A stretch of DNA of 64,000 nt from Phycisphaerae bacterium (GTDB lineage: Bacteria > Planctomycetota > Phycisphaerae > Sedimentisphaerales > Anaerobacaceae). The position numbers and the translations under genes were made by a program. Below the pieces are notes generated by a model. It saw nothing but the letters and a program-made list of their open reading frames with translations. It had not been told where the DNA came from and did no database searches. This document shows, piece by piece, positions 26,158-34,302 of the stretch (the first letter of the stretch is position 1; the number at the start of each line of letters is the position of its first letter). Where the stretch lies: contig JAGOLX010000001.1 of assembly GCA_017993835.1 (NCBI GenBank), positions 176,372 to 240,371 on the forward strand. The letters run 5' to 3'.

Positions 26158-26777
26158 GCCGACGAGCCAGGGCATTCACGTTTGTCGAGCTAATGGTCGC
26201 CCTCGTGGTGACCAGCGTCATTCTGTCGGCCGTCGCGACGCTGGCGTTTGCCATGAGCCGCGCCAGCACGGTCGGAGACGACTACGCCGGCACGCAGGCC
26301 CAGATCCGCCATGCGACGATATACCTGTCGGACCTGGTCGCCCGGTGTCGCCTGATCTGCGCCGTGCCGGGCAACGATCTGGTCGTCTGGAGGGCTGACG
26401 ACAACGACGATGGGCGGATCAACGCCAACGAACTGGTCTACATCGAGCGGGGAGACGACTGGCGGTATCTACACCTGAGCACTCCCCCCTCGTCCGACAG
26501 CTCGGAGGTCTCGCTTCCCGACCTCTCGCTGACGACTGCCAAGGCTGGTCTCCTGGGCACGAACAGTGGAACCAGCATCTCCCTGATCGCAGACTGCAAC
26601 AACGTGGAGTTCGGATACGACCAGGCGCCGCCGGCGACGGAGGTGCTCGTGATCACATTTGGCTTCGAGGAAGAGGGTCGGATTCGTCCGTACGAGATTG
26701 TGACGGCGGCCCGCTGCCGGGCCAAGCACTTGCTCAACGAGGCCGGCAACGACCTTGTATCGACCGATGATGATTGA
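26154..26777 (+). CDS. Minor pseudopilin, GspJ-like
   Basis: 207 residues. Leader MSRRARA|FTFVELMVALVVTSVILSAVATL, with Glu at +5. The C-terminal domain is larger than in the other minor pilins, as for GspJ, and includes a calcium-like acidic run DDNDDGRINANELVYIER and CNNVEFGYD. The ATG at 26154 overlaps the preceding stop; the following gene starts inside its last codons. Part of the tip complex of the pseudopilus (family knowledge). Confidence 0.8.
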   Translation: MSRRARAFTFVELMVALVVTSVILSAVATLAFAMSRASTVGDDYAGTQAQIRHATIYLSDLVARCRLICAVPGNDLVVWRADDNDDGRINANELVYIERGDDWRYLHLSTPPSSDSSEVSLPDLSLTTAKAGLLGTNSGTSISLIADCNNVEFGYDQAPPATEVLVITFGFEEEGRIRPYEIVTAARCRAKHLLNEAGNDLVSTDDD

Positions 26778-28581
26778 GAGACTATCCCAAGACGATGCTC
26801 TGACCGGCCATGGCGAGCGAGGCGAACCCTCTGGCCGTCGGTCTTCGGTTGCCGGTCGCCGTCGCGGGGTCGCCCTGCTCATGGTCCTGCTGATCGTGAT
26901 GGCGGTGACGATCCTGTCGGCGGGATTCATCGCCCGGGCCGACATCGAGCTGGCCTGCGGCCAGAGCATGCTGTTGCGCCTGCAAATGGACCAACTGGCC
27001 AATTCCGGTCTGGAGCATGCGAAGGGCCTGCTGCTGCGTCCACAGCCCTTGAGCCTCGGCTATGTCGGGTCCGACTGGTACTGGGTGGGCGACGTGGGAC
27101 TCCAGTTGATCACGGACACCGGCGGCTACAAGGACTTCTATGATGTCACCGTCGTACGCGACGCAACGGATTACTGTACGTACACCGTCACATCGCAGGC
27201 GTATCGCGAGGACAGTAACGGCGACCAGATCGGCCGGACCGGTCTGATCGCCCAATTGCGTCTGGATCCCTGCATCGGCCTGTGGAGCAACCAGGATCTG
27301 ACGTTTCGCCAGAACTGGGCCCTCCAGGGCGACCTGCGTTGCGCCGGCAGCGTCGTCAGCCAGGCCGAGACCGCCTCGCTCGACGGCGACGTGTTCGCGA
27401 CCCAGTTGACCGGGACGAGCGTCGGCCAGACGTTTCCGGTCGGCGACCTGACGCTGACCTGGCCGCCGGTGGCGTCCACCTATCTGAACTATGCCTACTC
27501 CACCTACACGCTCGCGGGCGGCACCACGATGAGCGGATCCTATACCCCCACGTTGAATAAGTACATCTACAAGTGTACCAGCGGCGACATCACGCTTGCC
27601 GCCGGCACCTCGATCCCGGGCATGTTGTTCGTGACGACGGGCAGCGTCACCGTCGCGGGCAGCGGATGCAGCATCACGACGGTTCGGAACCTCCCAGCCC
27701 TGTACGTGGGCGGCGATCTGGTGCTCACGGACGCCAGCAACCTGGCGATCAAGGGTCTGGCGGTCGTGGGCGGCAATCTGCGGATTGGCTCGAATGTGTC
27801 CAACGTGCGGTTCCTCGGAGGCCTGTACGTGGCCGGCGACATCATCGAGACAACGCCCGATGCGTCGGGCAACGGCCTGACCGCCACGCTCGTGGGCGAT
27901 CCGCAATGGCAGACGACGGGGGCCCTGGGCGGATCACTCCATCTCGACGGGAACAGCGACTACGTGGATTGCGGCAACAACGCGGTCCTCGACCTCACCA
28001 CCGGGATCACCGTGGCCGCCTGGGTCCAGGCCGAGCGGGCAGGCGGGGCGACGCGAGAGCCCCTTGTCGTCAAGAGCGCCACGACGTACTCGCTCGTGAT
28101 CAACGGGAACAACGTGGAATTCTCGGTCTATGTCGGCTCGGCGGCCAGGGTGGCCCAGAGCACGATCTCCACGGCCTTCCAGGGCGTCTGGCACCACGTT
28201 GCAGGGACCTACGATGGCAGCAACGTCAAGCTCTACATCGATGGCGTCCTCCAGACCACCGTCGCCTATGCGGGGAGCATCGCAAGTTCGGCCGCCACGT
28301 CCGTACGCATCGGATCGGACTCTGCGGACTTCTACCAGGGCGCGATCGACGACGTACACATCTACGGCCGCGCGCTGAACGATGTGGAAATGAGCCAGCT
28401 TGCCGGCGGGACCTCCGCGTCGGATTTCGTGGCTCGGTGGCGGTTGGACGGTCCGGGATCGGCAGTGACCGTCCAGGTCGATCCGGCGGCCGCAGCGATC
28501 ATCAACTATCTCAGCAGCACATCGAAGCAGTACTGGACCCCTGCGGCCGGCGTGTTCATCCGCAGCATTGAGCGGGAGTAG
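26767..28581 (+). CDS. GspK/PilX-like pseudopilin with LamG domain
   Basis: 604 residues, about twice the usual GspK. A basic leader is followed by GVALLMVLLIVMAVTILSAGFI, the non-canonical GspK-type helix without the usual Glu+5. A middle part is rich in short beta repeats (ITLAAGTSIPGMLFV, LYVGGDLVLTDASNLAI, VVGGNLRIGSN). Residues about 362-555 form a LamG/concanavalin-like jelly roll (DASGNGL, GITVAAWVQAE, WHHVAGTYDGSNVKLYIDG, IDDVHIYGRAL). The tail WTPAAGVFIRSIERE resumes after it. LamG domains bind carbohydrate or protein, so the pseudopilus tip may recognise a substrate (inference). ATG at 26767 or 26770, both overlapping the GspJ stop. Confidence 0.75.
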   Translation: MMIERLSQDDALTGHGERGEPSGRRSSVAGRRRGVALLMVLLIVMAVTILSAGFIARADIELACGQSMLLRLQMDQLANSGLEHAKGLLLRPQPLSLGYVGSDWYWVGDVGLQLITDTGGYKDFYDVTVVRDATDYCTYTVTSQAYREDSNGDQIGRTGLIAQLRLDPCIGLWSNQDLTFRQNWALQGDLRCAGSVVSQAETASLDGDVFATQLTGTSVGQTFPVGDLTLTWPPVASTYLNYAYSTYTLAGGTTMSGSYTPTLNKYIYKCTSGDITLAAGTSIPGMLFVTTGSVTVAGSGCSITTVRNLPALYVGGDLVLTDASNLAIKGLAVVGGNLRIGSNVSNVRFLGGLYVAGDIIETTPDASGNGLTATLVGDPQWQTTGALGGSLHLDGNSDYVDCGNNAVLDLTTGITVAAWVQAERAGGATREPLVVKSATTYSLVINGNNVEFSVYVGSAARVAQSTISTAFQGVWHHVAGTYDGSNVKLYIDGVLQTTVAYAGSIASSAATSVRIGSDSADFYQGAIDDVHIYGRALNDVEMSQLAGGTSASDFVARWRLDGPGSAVTVQVDPAAAAIINYLSSTSKQYWTPAAGVFIRSIERE

Positions 28582-28747
28582 GACCGACCGATCGTGCACA
28601 CCCCTGTCTTGTGAATCGGGCTGCAAAAAGGCGTGATTCGCCCGCAGCCGCGTTCCCAGCCCGCCTTCCCACAGGGACCTGCCGCGAGTTCTTATCGGGC
28701 CGCGGGTTCTGCGCGAGGCCTTCGGGTCGATATCTGCTTTTCGGACG

Positions 28748-28777
28748 TTGGCTGTCGGATGGTTGAATTCGTATGAT
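28748..28777 (+). promoter_or_regulatory. Candidate internal promoter before the GspH-like gene
   Basis: TTGGCT (28748-28753), 18-base spacer and TATGAT (28772-28777), with a leader of about 55 bases. It lies in the only large gap (257 bases) of the secretion locus and may start a second transcript. Confidence 0.4.
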
Positions 28778-28838
28778 TGTATTAAGACACATCGCAAATA
28801 GGCCGAATGAAGCGATAGTAATTCGAGGCACGATCACA

Positions 28839-29351
28839 ATGCGCTGGAATGAAAGACTGAACATGGTTCGATGGGTGGGGCAGCGAAGCGGGAGCGCCGG
28901 TGGGTTCACGCTCATCGAGCTGCTGATCGTCATCGTGATTCTTGCGATCTCGGCGGCGATCGTCGTCCCCATGGCGTCTTCGGCCGCGAGCATGCAACTG
29001 CGTTCCGCGGCCAACATCGTGGCCGCCGACCTGGAATATGCCAAGAGCCTGGCGATCGGTACGGGCCAACCCCACAGCGTGGCATTCGACGCAGATACTG
29101 AGAGTTACAGGATCTACCGCACGTCAGACAATGCGGATGTTCAGAACCCGATCACCAAGAAGACTCCCTATTTGGTGAACTTCACGGAGGACGGACGGCT
29201 CGATCGGGTGGGCATCGTCAGCAGCGCCACGGTGACGTTCGATTACCTGGGCAGCTCGGCCAGCGCCGCCACGATCACGCTGCAGGCGGGCGAGGGACAG
29301 AAGACGGTTGCCGTCGAGGCGGTTACGGGATTCATTTCCATCTCGGAGTGA
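28839..29351 (+). CDS. Minor pseudopilin, GspH/FimT-like
   Basis: 170 residues. Prepilin site SGSAGG|FTLIELLIVIVILAISAAIVVP, then LRSAANIVAADLEYAKSLAI, the conserved helix of GspH/FimT proteins. The C-terminal half is beta-rich. The ATG at 28839 (leader MRWNERLNMVRWVGQRSGSAGG) follows GAGG at nine bases; ATG 28863 would give a shorter leader. It precedes pilM by ten bases and probably belongs to the pilM-Q transcript. Confidence 0.82.
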   Translation: MRWNERLNMVRWVGQRSGSAGGFTLIELLIVIVILAISAAIVVPMASSAASMQLRSAANIVAADLEYAKSLAIGTGQPHSVAFDADTESYRIYRTSDNADVQNPITKKTPYLVNFTEDGRLDRVGIVSSATVTFDYLGSSASAATITLQAGEGQKTVAVEAVTGFISISE

Positions 29352-29361
29352 GTGGTTTGAT

Positions 29362-30501
29362 ATGCGGGCATGGCGTTGTATGACCGGGAGTGAGCAGATC
29401 CAGCCGATCGGCCTGGACATCGGGCACAGCAGCCTGAAGATGGTCCAGGTGTTGGTCGAGGAGGATCGGATCCGGGTGTTGTCGGCCCGGCGGGTCCCGT
29501 TGGACCTCGGTCCCGGCGCCGAAGATTGCGAGCAGGACGAGGCGGTGGTCCTCGCCGTGCGCCGGGCATTGGCCGACGGAGGGTTCCGCGGCCGGCGCGT
29601 CATCTCCGCACTGCCCATGGACAAACTCAAGATCACGTCGCTGCGACTGTCGGAGGCGGAAACCCCGGATGCCGACCGGATCCTGCGAAGAGAGGCGACC
29701 GAGCGATTCGCCCTGGACCCGGCGCACGATGCGATCAACTACCTCCATGCGGGCTCCGTCCGCCAGGGCGAGGAAGTGAAGAACGAGTACATTCTTTTCG
29801 CCGCGGACCATGAGACGATCACCGGTCACATCCGGATCCTCGAAGAAGCCGGCCTGACGCCGGTGAGCATTGACGCGCCGCCTTGCGCCGTATTCCGGAC
29901 GTTCGAGCGGACCATGCGGCGCCAGGAAGACAAAGAGCGGACGGTCATCTTCATCGACGTGGGTTATCGACACACCACCGTGGTCTTCGGACGCAGCAGT
30001 GAGATTTGCTTCGTGAAACAGATCCCCATCGGCACCGGGCAATTCAACGAGGAGATTTCCTCCTCGCTTCGAATCTCCCTTGCAGACGCCGAATTGCTTC
30101 GGATGCGTCTGCTGCGCGACGAGCCGGTGGACGCGGCCACGCGTCGTCCGGTGATCGACGCGCTGAACCTGACGGCCGAACAGCTTGCCGGCGAGATCTC
30201 GCTGTGCCTGCGGTACTACACGGTGACGTTCCGCGGCAAACGCGTGGAACGGGCGGTCGTTGCCGGCGGCGGCGCCTACGAGCAGGTTCTTCGGGACGTC
30301 CTGCGACGTCATCTGTCGGTCGAGGTGGAGGTCGCCGAGCCGTTGCGCGGTTTCGACCTGGGCAAGGGCAACGACGGAGAGTGCGGGTCCGCGGATCTGG
30401 CGCTGGCGGTCGGATTGAGCCTCAAAGGCTGGGGTGCTTCCCTGTCCGGCAAAGCGCACGCGGTCGCACCGGAGCTGCTGTTGGAGGGGGTGCCCCAGTG
30501 A
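29362..30501 (+). CDS. PilM-like actin-fold assembly ATPase
   Basis: 379 residues. Actin/FtsA-like signatures: PIGLDIGHSSLKMVQV (phosphate 1), VIFIDVGYRHTTVVFG (phosphate 2), ISLCLRYYTVTF, and RAVVAGGGAYE (adenosine motif). PilM is a cytoplasmic protein that binds ATP and the N-terminal tail of PilN, linking the platform to the motor. ATG at 29362; ATG 29380 also possible. Its stop overlaps the GTG of the next gene (GTGA). A PilM rather than a GspL supports a hybrid between type IV pilus and type II secretion architecture. Confidence 0.85.
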   Translation: MRAWRCMTGSEQIQPIGLDIGHSSLKMVQVLVEEDRIRVLSARRVPLDLGPGAEDCEQDEAVVLAVRRALADGGFRGRRVISALPMDKLKITSLRLSEAETPDADRILRREATERFALDPAHDAINYLHAGSVRQGEEVKNEYILFAADHETITGHIRILEEAGLTPVSIDAPPCAVFRTFERTMRRQEDKERTVIFIDVGYRHTTVVFGRSSEICFVKQIPIGTGQFNEEISSSLRISLADAELLRMRLLRDEPVDAATRRPVIDALNLTAEQLAGEISLCLRYYTVTFRGKRVERAVVAGGGAYEQVLRDVLRRHLSVEVEVAEPLRGFDLGKGNDGECGSADLALAVGLSLKGWGASLSGKAHAVAPELLLEGVPQ

Positions 30502-31205
30502 AAGACCTCGACTTCCTTCCCGATTGGTACAAGGACCGCAGGAGGCGGCATTGCCGGATGCGCAGGCAGTACCTGGCGCTGGCGGCCGTATTCCTCCTGA
30601 TGATGACATTCAATCTGACCGCCATGCACAGGGCCGGCCGGGTCTCGGCCGAACTGACGCGCTACGCGGATCGGGAGATGGAAGCGGAGGCGGTCGTTCA
30701 CGAGTTCGACCGGCTCACGAAAGAACTGAACCAGATGAAGACGAGGGCGGACCTCGTCCGCCGGATCGATGCGGGATTCGACGTCGCCGCGATCCTGGCG
30801 GAGATCAGCCATATTGTGGACGAATCGATTGTGCTCAGCAAGATCGAACTGATTGCCGAGCGGTTCGCCCGTGCAGCGAACCCCGGTCGTGTGAAGAGCA
30901 TCAAGGCGCGAGCGGCCGCCAAGGAGGAGGAGGCCCAATCCGAGATGCCGCTGGGCGATGCGAAACTGCGGGTCGTTCTGGCGGGAGTGTCGGTCGATTC
31001 GACGTCGGCCGCGGACCTGGTGTGCCGGCTCGACGAGTCCGCCTACTTCCAGCAGGTCAGCCCCTCGTTCTATCACGACAAGGTGAAGACCTCCTCGTCG
31101 CCTTCGAGCGGGGCGGCGGGCCTGAAACGTCCTGAAATGCAGGATGTTACGTCGTTCGAGATCACGTGCTACCTGGCGAATTACACGGAGACCGAGGTGC
31201 AATGA
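30498..31205 (+). CDS. PilN-like inner-membrane platform protein
   Basis: 235 residues. A short cytoplasmic tail starting KDLDFLPDWYKDRRRR stands where PilN has its conserved PilM-binding INLLP-type motif. One membrane helix follows (QYLALAAVFLLMMTFNLTAM), then a coiled coil (EFDRLTKELNQMKTRADLVRR) and a ferredoxin-like periplasmic domain. GTG start at 30498 overlaps the pilM stop and follows GGAGGGGG. Its stop overlaps the next ATG. Function assigned by order and topology; sequence similarity to classical PilN is low. Confidence 0.75.
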   Translation: MKDLDFLPDWYKDRRRRHCRMRRQYLALAAVFLLMMTFNLTAMHRAGRVSAELTRYADREMEAEAVVHEFDRLTKELNQMKTRADLVRRIDAGFDVAAILAEISHIVDESIVLSKIELIAERFARAANPGRVKSIKARAAAKEEEAQSEMPLGDAKLRVVLAGVSVDSTSAADLVCRLDESAYFQQVSPSFYHDKVKTSSSPSSGAAGLKRPEMQDVTSFEITCYLANYTETEVQ

Positions 31206-31813
31206 GCAAGGCCGACTCCAAGCCGTTACACCGGAAGGAGCAGATCTGGGTGTGCGTGGTCGCGGGACTGTTCCTCTGCGACTTCGTCGTCTGTGGCTGG
31301 TTGCCGTCCCGGCAGCGGCTGACCTCGCTGCAGCAGGCGAGGTCGGAGCAGCGACGGACGATCGACCTGGCCGCCGCGCAGGGCGTGGAAGTCGCTCGGT
31401 TGAAGGCCAAACTGCGAGACACGGAGCGGCTCGTCGAGCGGTTCGACGCCTCGGTGCCGCCCGAGAGGATGCTGGGCAACTTCCTGCAGCAGATGGGGGC
31501 CGTCATGGCGCAGTGCGAGTTGACGAATCCCATGGTTCTCCCCGGCAAGGAACTGGAATCCGGCGATCTTGGCTGCATCCCCGTGCAGGTGGCGTGCACC
31601 GGCACGCTGCCGCAGTTGTTCAGCTTCTTCGGTCAGCTTCGGACGCTGGACCGACGGGTGCGGATCGGGCAGGTGATGGTCGAGAATGACGCCGCGTTCA
31701 CAGGGCAGCTGCGTATGCAGGCGGAGGTGGTCATCTTCTACCAGTCCTCGCGTTTCCGAGCGGAAACCGCGGCGCCATTGCCGTTGGTCGAGGAGGTGAA
31801 CCGTGGCGCCTAA
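31202..31813 (+). CDS. PilO-like inner-membrane platform protein
   Basis: 203 residues. Single N-terminal membrane helix (IWVCVVAGLFLCDFVVCGWL), a coiled coil (AQGVEVARLKAKLRDTERLV), and a ferredoxin-like domain whose segment GTLPQLFSFFGQLRTLDRRV is the characteristic PilO helix. In type IV systems it forms heterodimers with PilN. The ATG at 31202 overlaps the upstream stop; the next gene starts 11 bases before its stop, another sign of coupled translation. Confidence 0.78.
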   Translation: MSKADSKPLHRKEQIWVCVVAGLFLCDFVVCGWLPSRQRLTSLQQARSEQRRTIDLAAAQGVEVARLKAKLRDTERLVERFDASVPPERMLGNFLQQMGAVMAQCELTNPMVLPGKELESGDLGCIPVQVACTGTLPQLFSFFGQLRTLDRRVRIGQVMVENDAAFTGQLRMQAEVVIFYQSSRFRAETAAPLPLVEEVNRGA

Positions 31814-32414
31814 GCGAATAACGCGTGTGACGCAGTCCGGTCGGATCGGTGATCTGTTGGCGGATGGCAAAAGGGTCGTCCTGGCCGGAGCGCTGGTCGT
31901 GGTGATGGCCGTCATGTGGATTCGGGTCCTGGTTGGGCACAAGCCGGCCTCGGCCGGCGCCGCCACGGCGAAGAAACAGACGACGCAGACGCAATCGGAT
32001 GAGCCGAACGTCAGGGTCCGGAAGGTCGAAGTGCCCTTCGTTCCCGGACGGAACGATTCGATATCCCGAGATTGTTTCAGGATACAGGACCGGGCGCCGT
32101 TCCAACGGTCGGCGACGGTCTCCAGCACAGGCACTGACACAGAAGTACCGGTAGTTCCTCCCAATCGTGATCCAGAAGTGATTCAACAGGTCGCACAGAC
32201 GTTGAAGTTCGCAGCGGTTCTTCGCAACGGCAGTCTCCAGGCCTTCCTGAATGATCGACTGCTGAAAGTGGGGGACACGTTCCCCGTGGAGCGACAGGGC
32301 CGCGTTTTCGAATTCGAAGTGTTGCGGGTGTATGACGATGCAGTGCTTGTGAAGTGCAATGACATACAACTGACGCTCCAGTTGGCGCAGTCAGTGGACG
32401 TACACAAACAGTAA
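31803..32414 (+). CDS. PilP/GspC-like periplasmic linker protein
   Basis: 203 residues. One N-terminal membrane helix (VVLAGALVVVMAVMWIRVLV), a Thr/Gln-rich linker, and a C-terminal small beta domain (FAAVLRNGSLQAFLNDRLLKV, FPVERQGRVFEFEVLRVYDDA) like the homology region of GspC or the PilP domain that contacts the secretin. GTG at 31803 overlaps the pilO-like gene. A membrane helix instead of a lipobox favours a GspC-like topology. Sits directly before the secretin, as expected. Confidence 0.72.
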   Translation: MAPKRITRVTQSGRIGDLLADGKRVVLAGALVVVMAVMWIRVLVGHKPASAGAATAKKQTTQTQSDEPNVRVRKVEVPFVPGRNDSISRDCFRIQDRAPFQRSATVSSTGTDTEVPVVPPNRDPEVIQQVAQTLKFAAVLRNGSLQAFLNDRLLKVGDTFPVERQGRVFEFEVLRVYDDAVLVKCNDIQLTLQLAQSVDVHKQ

Positions 32415-32481
32415 AGTGATTCTCATCAAGATGCGGGTGCCAATGCCCTTGGCAATTGGCGAATAGAACAGGAGTCAAGCT

Positions 32482-34230
32482 ATGAATCAGGAAACCAATA
32501 TGAAACACACAGGCAGTCATTCGAGCGTGCGGTGGCTCTGTGCCATCCTGCTCGCAATCGGTACGACGGGGTGGGTCGGCGCAGCCGAACCGAACGCGGT
32601 CGGCGCGGACACGTCCGTCGTGGCGAACGATGAGACGGTCGATGCGAACCCCGTGGTCAAGGTGGACCCGGCCAGCGGTCGGATCGAAGAGATTCGATTC
32701 AACAAGAACGGCAATATCAAGCAGGCGCTGAGTCTGCTGGCGCAGTACTCGAAGAAGAACATCGTGCCGGCCTCTGGCGTGGATGGTCCCGTGACGCTCA
32801 CGGCGTTGTACGATGTGACGTTCGAGGAAGCGTTGGATGCGATTCTCGGCTACGGATTCCGGTATCGGCAAGAGGGCAACTTCATTCGTGTGTACACCGC
32901 CGAGCAGTATAAGAAGATGCAGGAAGACCCGGAGCGGATGGTGCACAGGGTCATCCAACTGTACTACATCACGGCGGAAGAGGCCATGAAGCTCGTCGAG
33001 CCGGTCCTGAGCGGGGCCGCGTCCGCCAAGGTGCAGTCGAGCACCCTGGCTGAAACGAGCATCAGTACGGATGAGAGCGGCGTGGGGACAGGTCAAGGCG
33101 GCGGCAACGATCCCGCCGGCAACGACATGCTCGTCATCTACGACTACCCCGAGAGTGTTGAAAAGGCTGAAGCGATCATTCGCGAGGCCGACACCAGGCC
33201 GAAGCAGGTTCTAGTCGAAGCCACCATCATGTCCGCGACTATGACCGAGAACATGCAGTTCGGGATTGACTGGAACCTGTTGACTGGCGTCGCCATCGAC
33301 GGTTATGCCTCGGGCATCACCGGGTATGGCACGAAGGCCCAAACGGCCGGCTTCGCGAATGATGCCGGTGGCACGGGATTGACCGTCGCTTTCTCGGCGG
33401 ACAACGTCCAGGCGATCATCACCGCACTCGAGACCGTCACAGACACGACCATGCTGGCCAACCCCAAGATTCTGGCTGTCAACAAGCAGGAAGGCGTCGT
33501 GTTCATCGGCAAAAGGGACGGGTATCTCGCCCAGACGACCCTGAACCAATCCGGCGGGACGAGTTCGTCAGTCGATTTCCTGGAGTCGGGTACTCGTCTG
33601 GCGTTCCGCCCCTATATCGGTAACGATGGTTACATCCGCATGGACATCTATCCCAAGAGTAGTAAGGGCGATGTCGAAGTCCAAGGCGGGATCACGCTAC
33701 CCACGGAGAACACGACGGAACTGCGTACCAATGTCGTTGTCAAGGATGGCCAGACCGTGATCATCGGCGGCTTGTTCCGTACCAACACGATTACGACCAA
33801 GACCCAGGTTCCGTTGCTGGGGAATCTGCCGATTGTGGGTGCCCTGTTCCGGGGCACCAACGACAGCCAGGAGCGAGAGGAAGTGTTCGTAATTCTGACG
33901 CCTCACATCATCGATGAGCCGGCAGAGGCCAGTGGCGACGCTGCCAAAAAAGACGCACGGCGTGTGTCCCAGGGCGCCACAGACGGCCTACTGGGGATTG
34001 ACAACATCAGATTGGCCGATGATGCCTATGCAAGGGCCTCGCGGTACTACCTTGAGGGCGACGTCGAGAAGGCGATGTTCAACCTGAAGATCGCGCTGAC
34101 GCTGCGTCCGACCTATCTCGAGGCCTTGCGCCTGCGGGAACGGATCATCGCGGAGACCGATCCGGAGCAGTTCCGCCGACTCGACAGCATTGCGACCGAG
34201 CAGGTGGAGAAGCTGCAGGCCGAGAAGTGA
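32482..34230 (+). CDS. Secretin (GspD/PilQ type) with C-terminal TPR-like tail
   Basis: 582 residues. Signal peptide (WLCAILLAIGTTGWVGAAE), N-domains about 60-240 (NIKQALSLLAQYSKKNIVPA, then RVIQLYYITAEEAMKLVEPV), and the secretin pore about 245-490, ending in VPLLGNLPIVGALFRG and EREEVFVILTPHIIDEP, the strongest family signature. The last 80 residues (ASRYYLEGDVEKAMFNLKIA, LRPTYLEALRLRERI) look like one or two TPR units, unusual for a secretin. It forms the outer-membrane channel. The ATG at 32482 has ACAGGAG upstream; ATG 32500 is the alternative. A GC hairpin follows the stop. Confidence 0.92.
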   Translation: MNQETNMKHTGSHSSVRWLCAILLAIGTTGWVGAAEPNAVGADTSVVANDETVDANPVVKVDPASGRIEEIRFNKNGNIKQALSLLAQYSKKNIVPASGVDGPVTLTALYDVTFEEALDAILGYGFRYRQEGNFIRVYTAEQYKKMQEDPERMVHRVIQLYYITAEEAMKLVEPVLSGAASAKVQSSTLAETSISTDESGVGTGQGGGNDPAGNDMLVIYDYPESVEKAEAIIREADTRPKQVLVEATIMSATMTENMQFGIDWNLLTGVAIDGYASGITGYGTKAQTAGFANDAGGTGLTVAFSADNVQAIITALETVTDTTMLANPKILAVNKQEGVVFIGKRDGYLAQTTLNQSGGTSSSVDFLESGTRLAFRPYIGNDGYIRMDIYPKSSKGDVEVQGGITLPTENTTELRTNVVVKDGQTVIIGGLFRTNTITTKTQVPLLGNLPIVGALFRGTNDSQEREEVFVILTPHIIDEPAEASGDAAKKDARRVSQGATDGLLGIDNIRLADDAYARASRYYLEGDVEKAMFNLKIALTLRPTYLEALRLRERIIAETDPEQFRRLDSIATEQVEKLQAEK

Positions 34231-34258
34231 TTGAGGCACTGAGCAGTGGTGTGGTAAC

Positions 34259-34281
34259 GGGCGGCGGACCGTCCGCCGCCC
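34259..34281 (+). terminator. GC hairpin between secretin and kinase genes
   Basis: Perfect 10-bp stem GGGCGGCGGA / TCCGCCGCCC with a three-base loop, 28 bases after the secretin stop. No U-tract follows, so partial attenuation or mRNA processing is likelier than full termination. Confidence 0.5.
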
Positions 34282-34302
34282 TATGGTTTCGGAGGAGTGT
34301 GG

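Noticed and set aside
34259..34281. Strong terminator closing the secretin transcript
   Set aside because: The hairpin is perfect but lacks a U-tract, and same-strand genes follow closely, so full termination is not supported; kept only as a hairpin of uncertain role.
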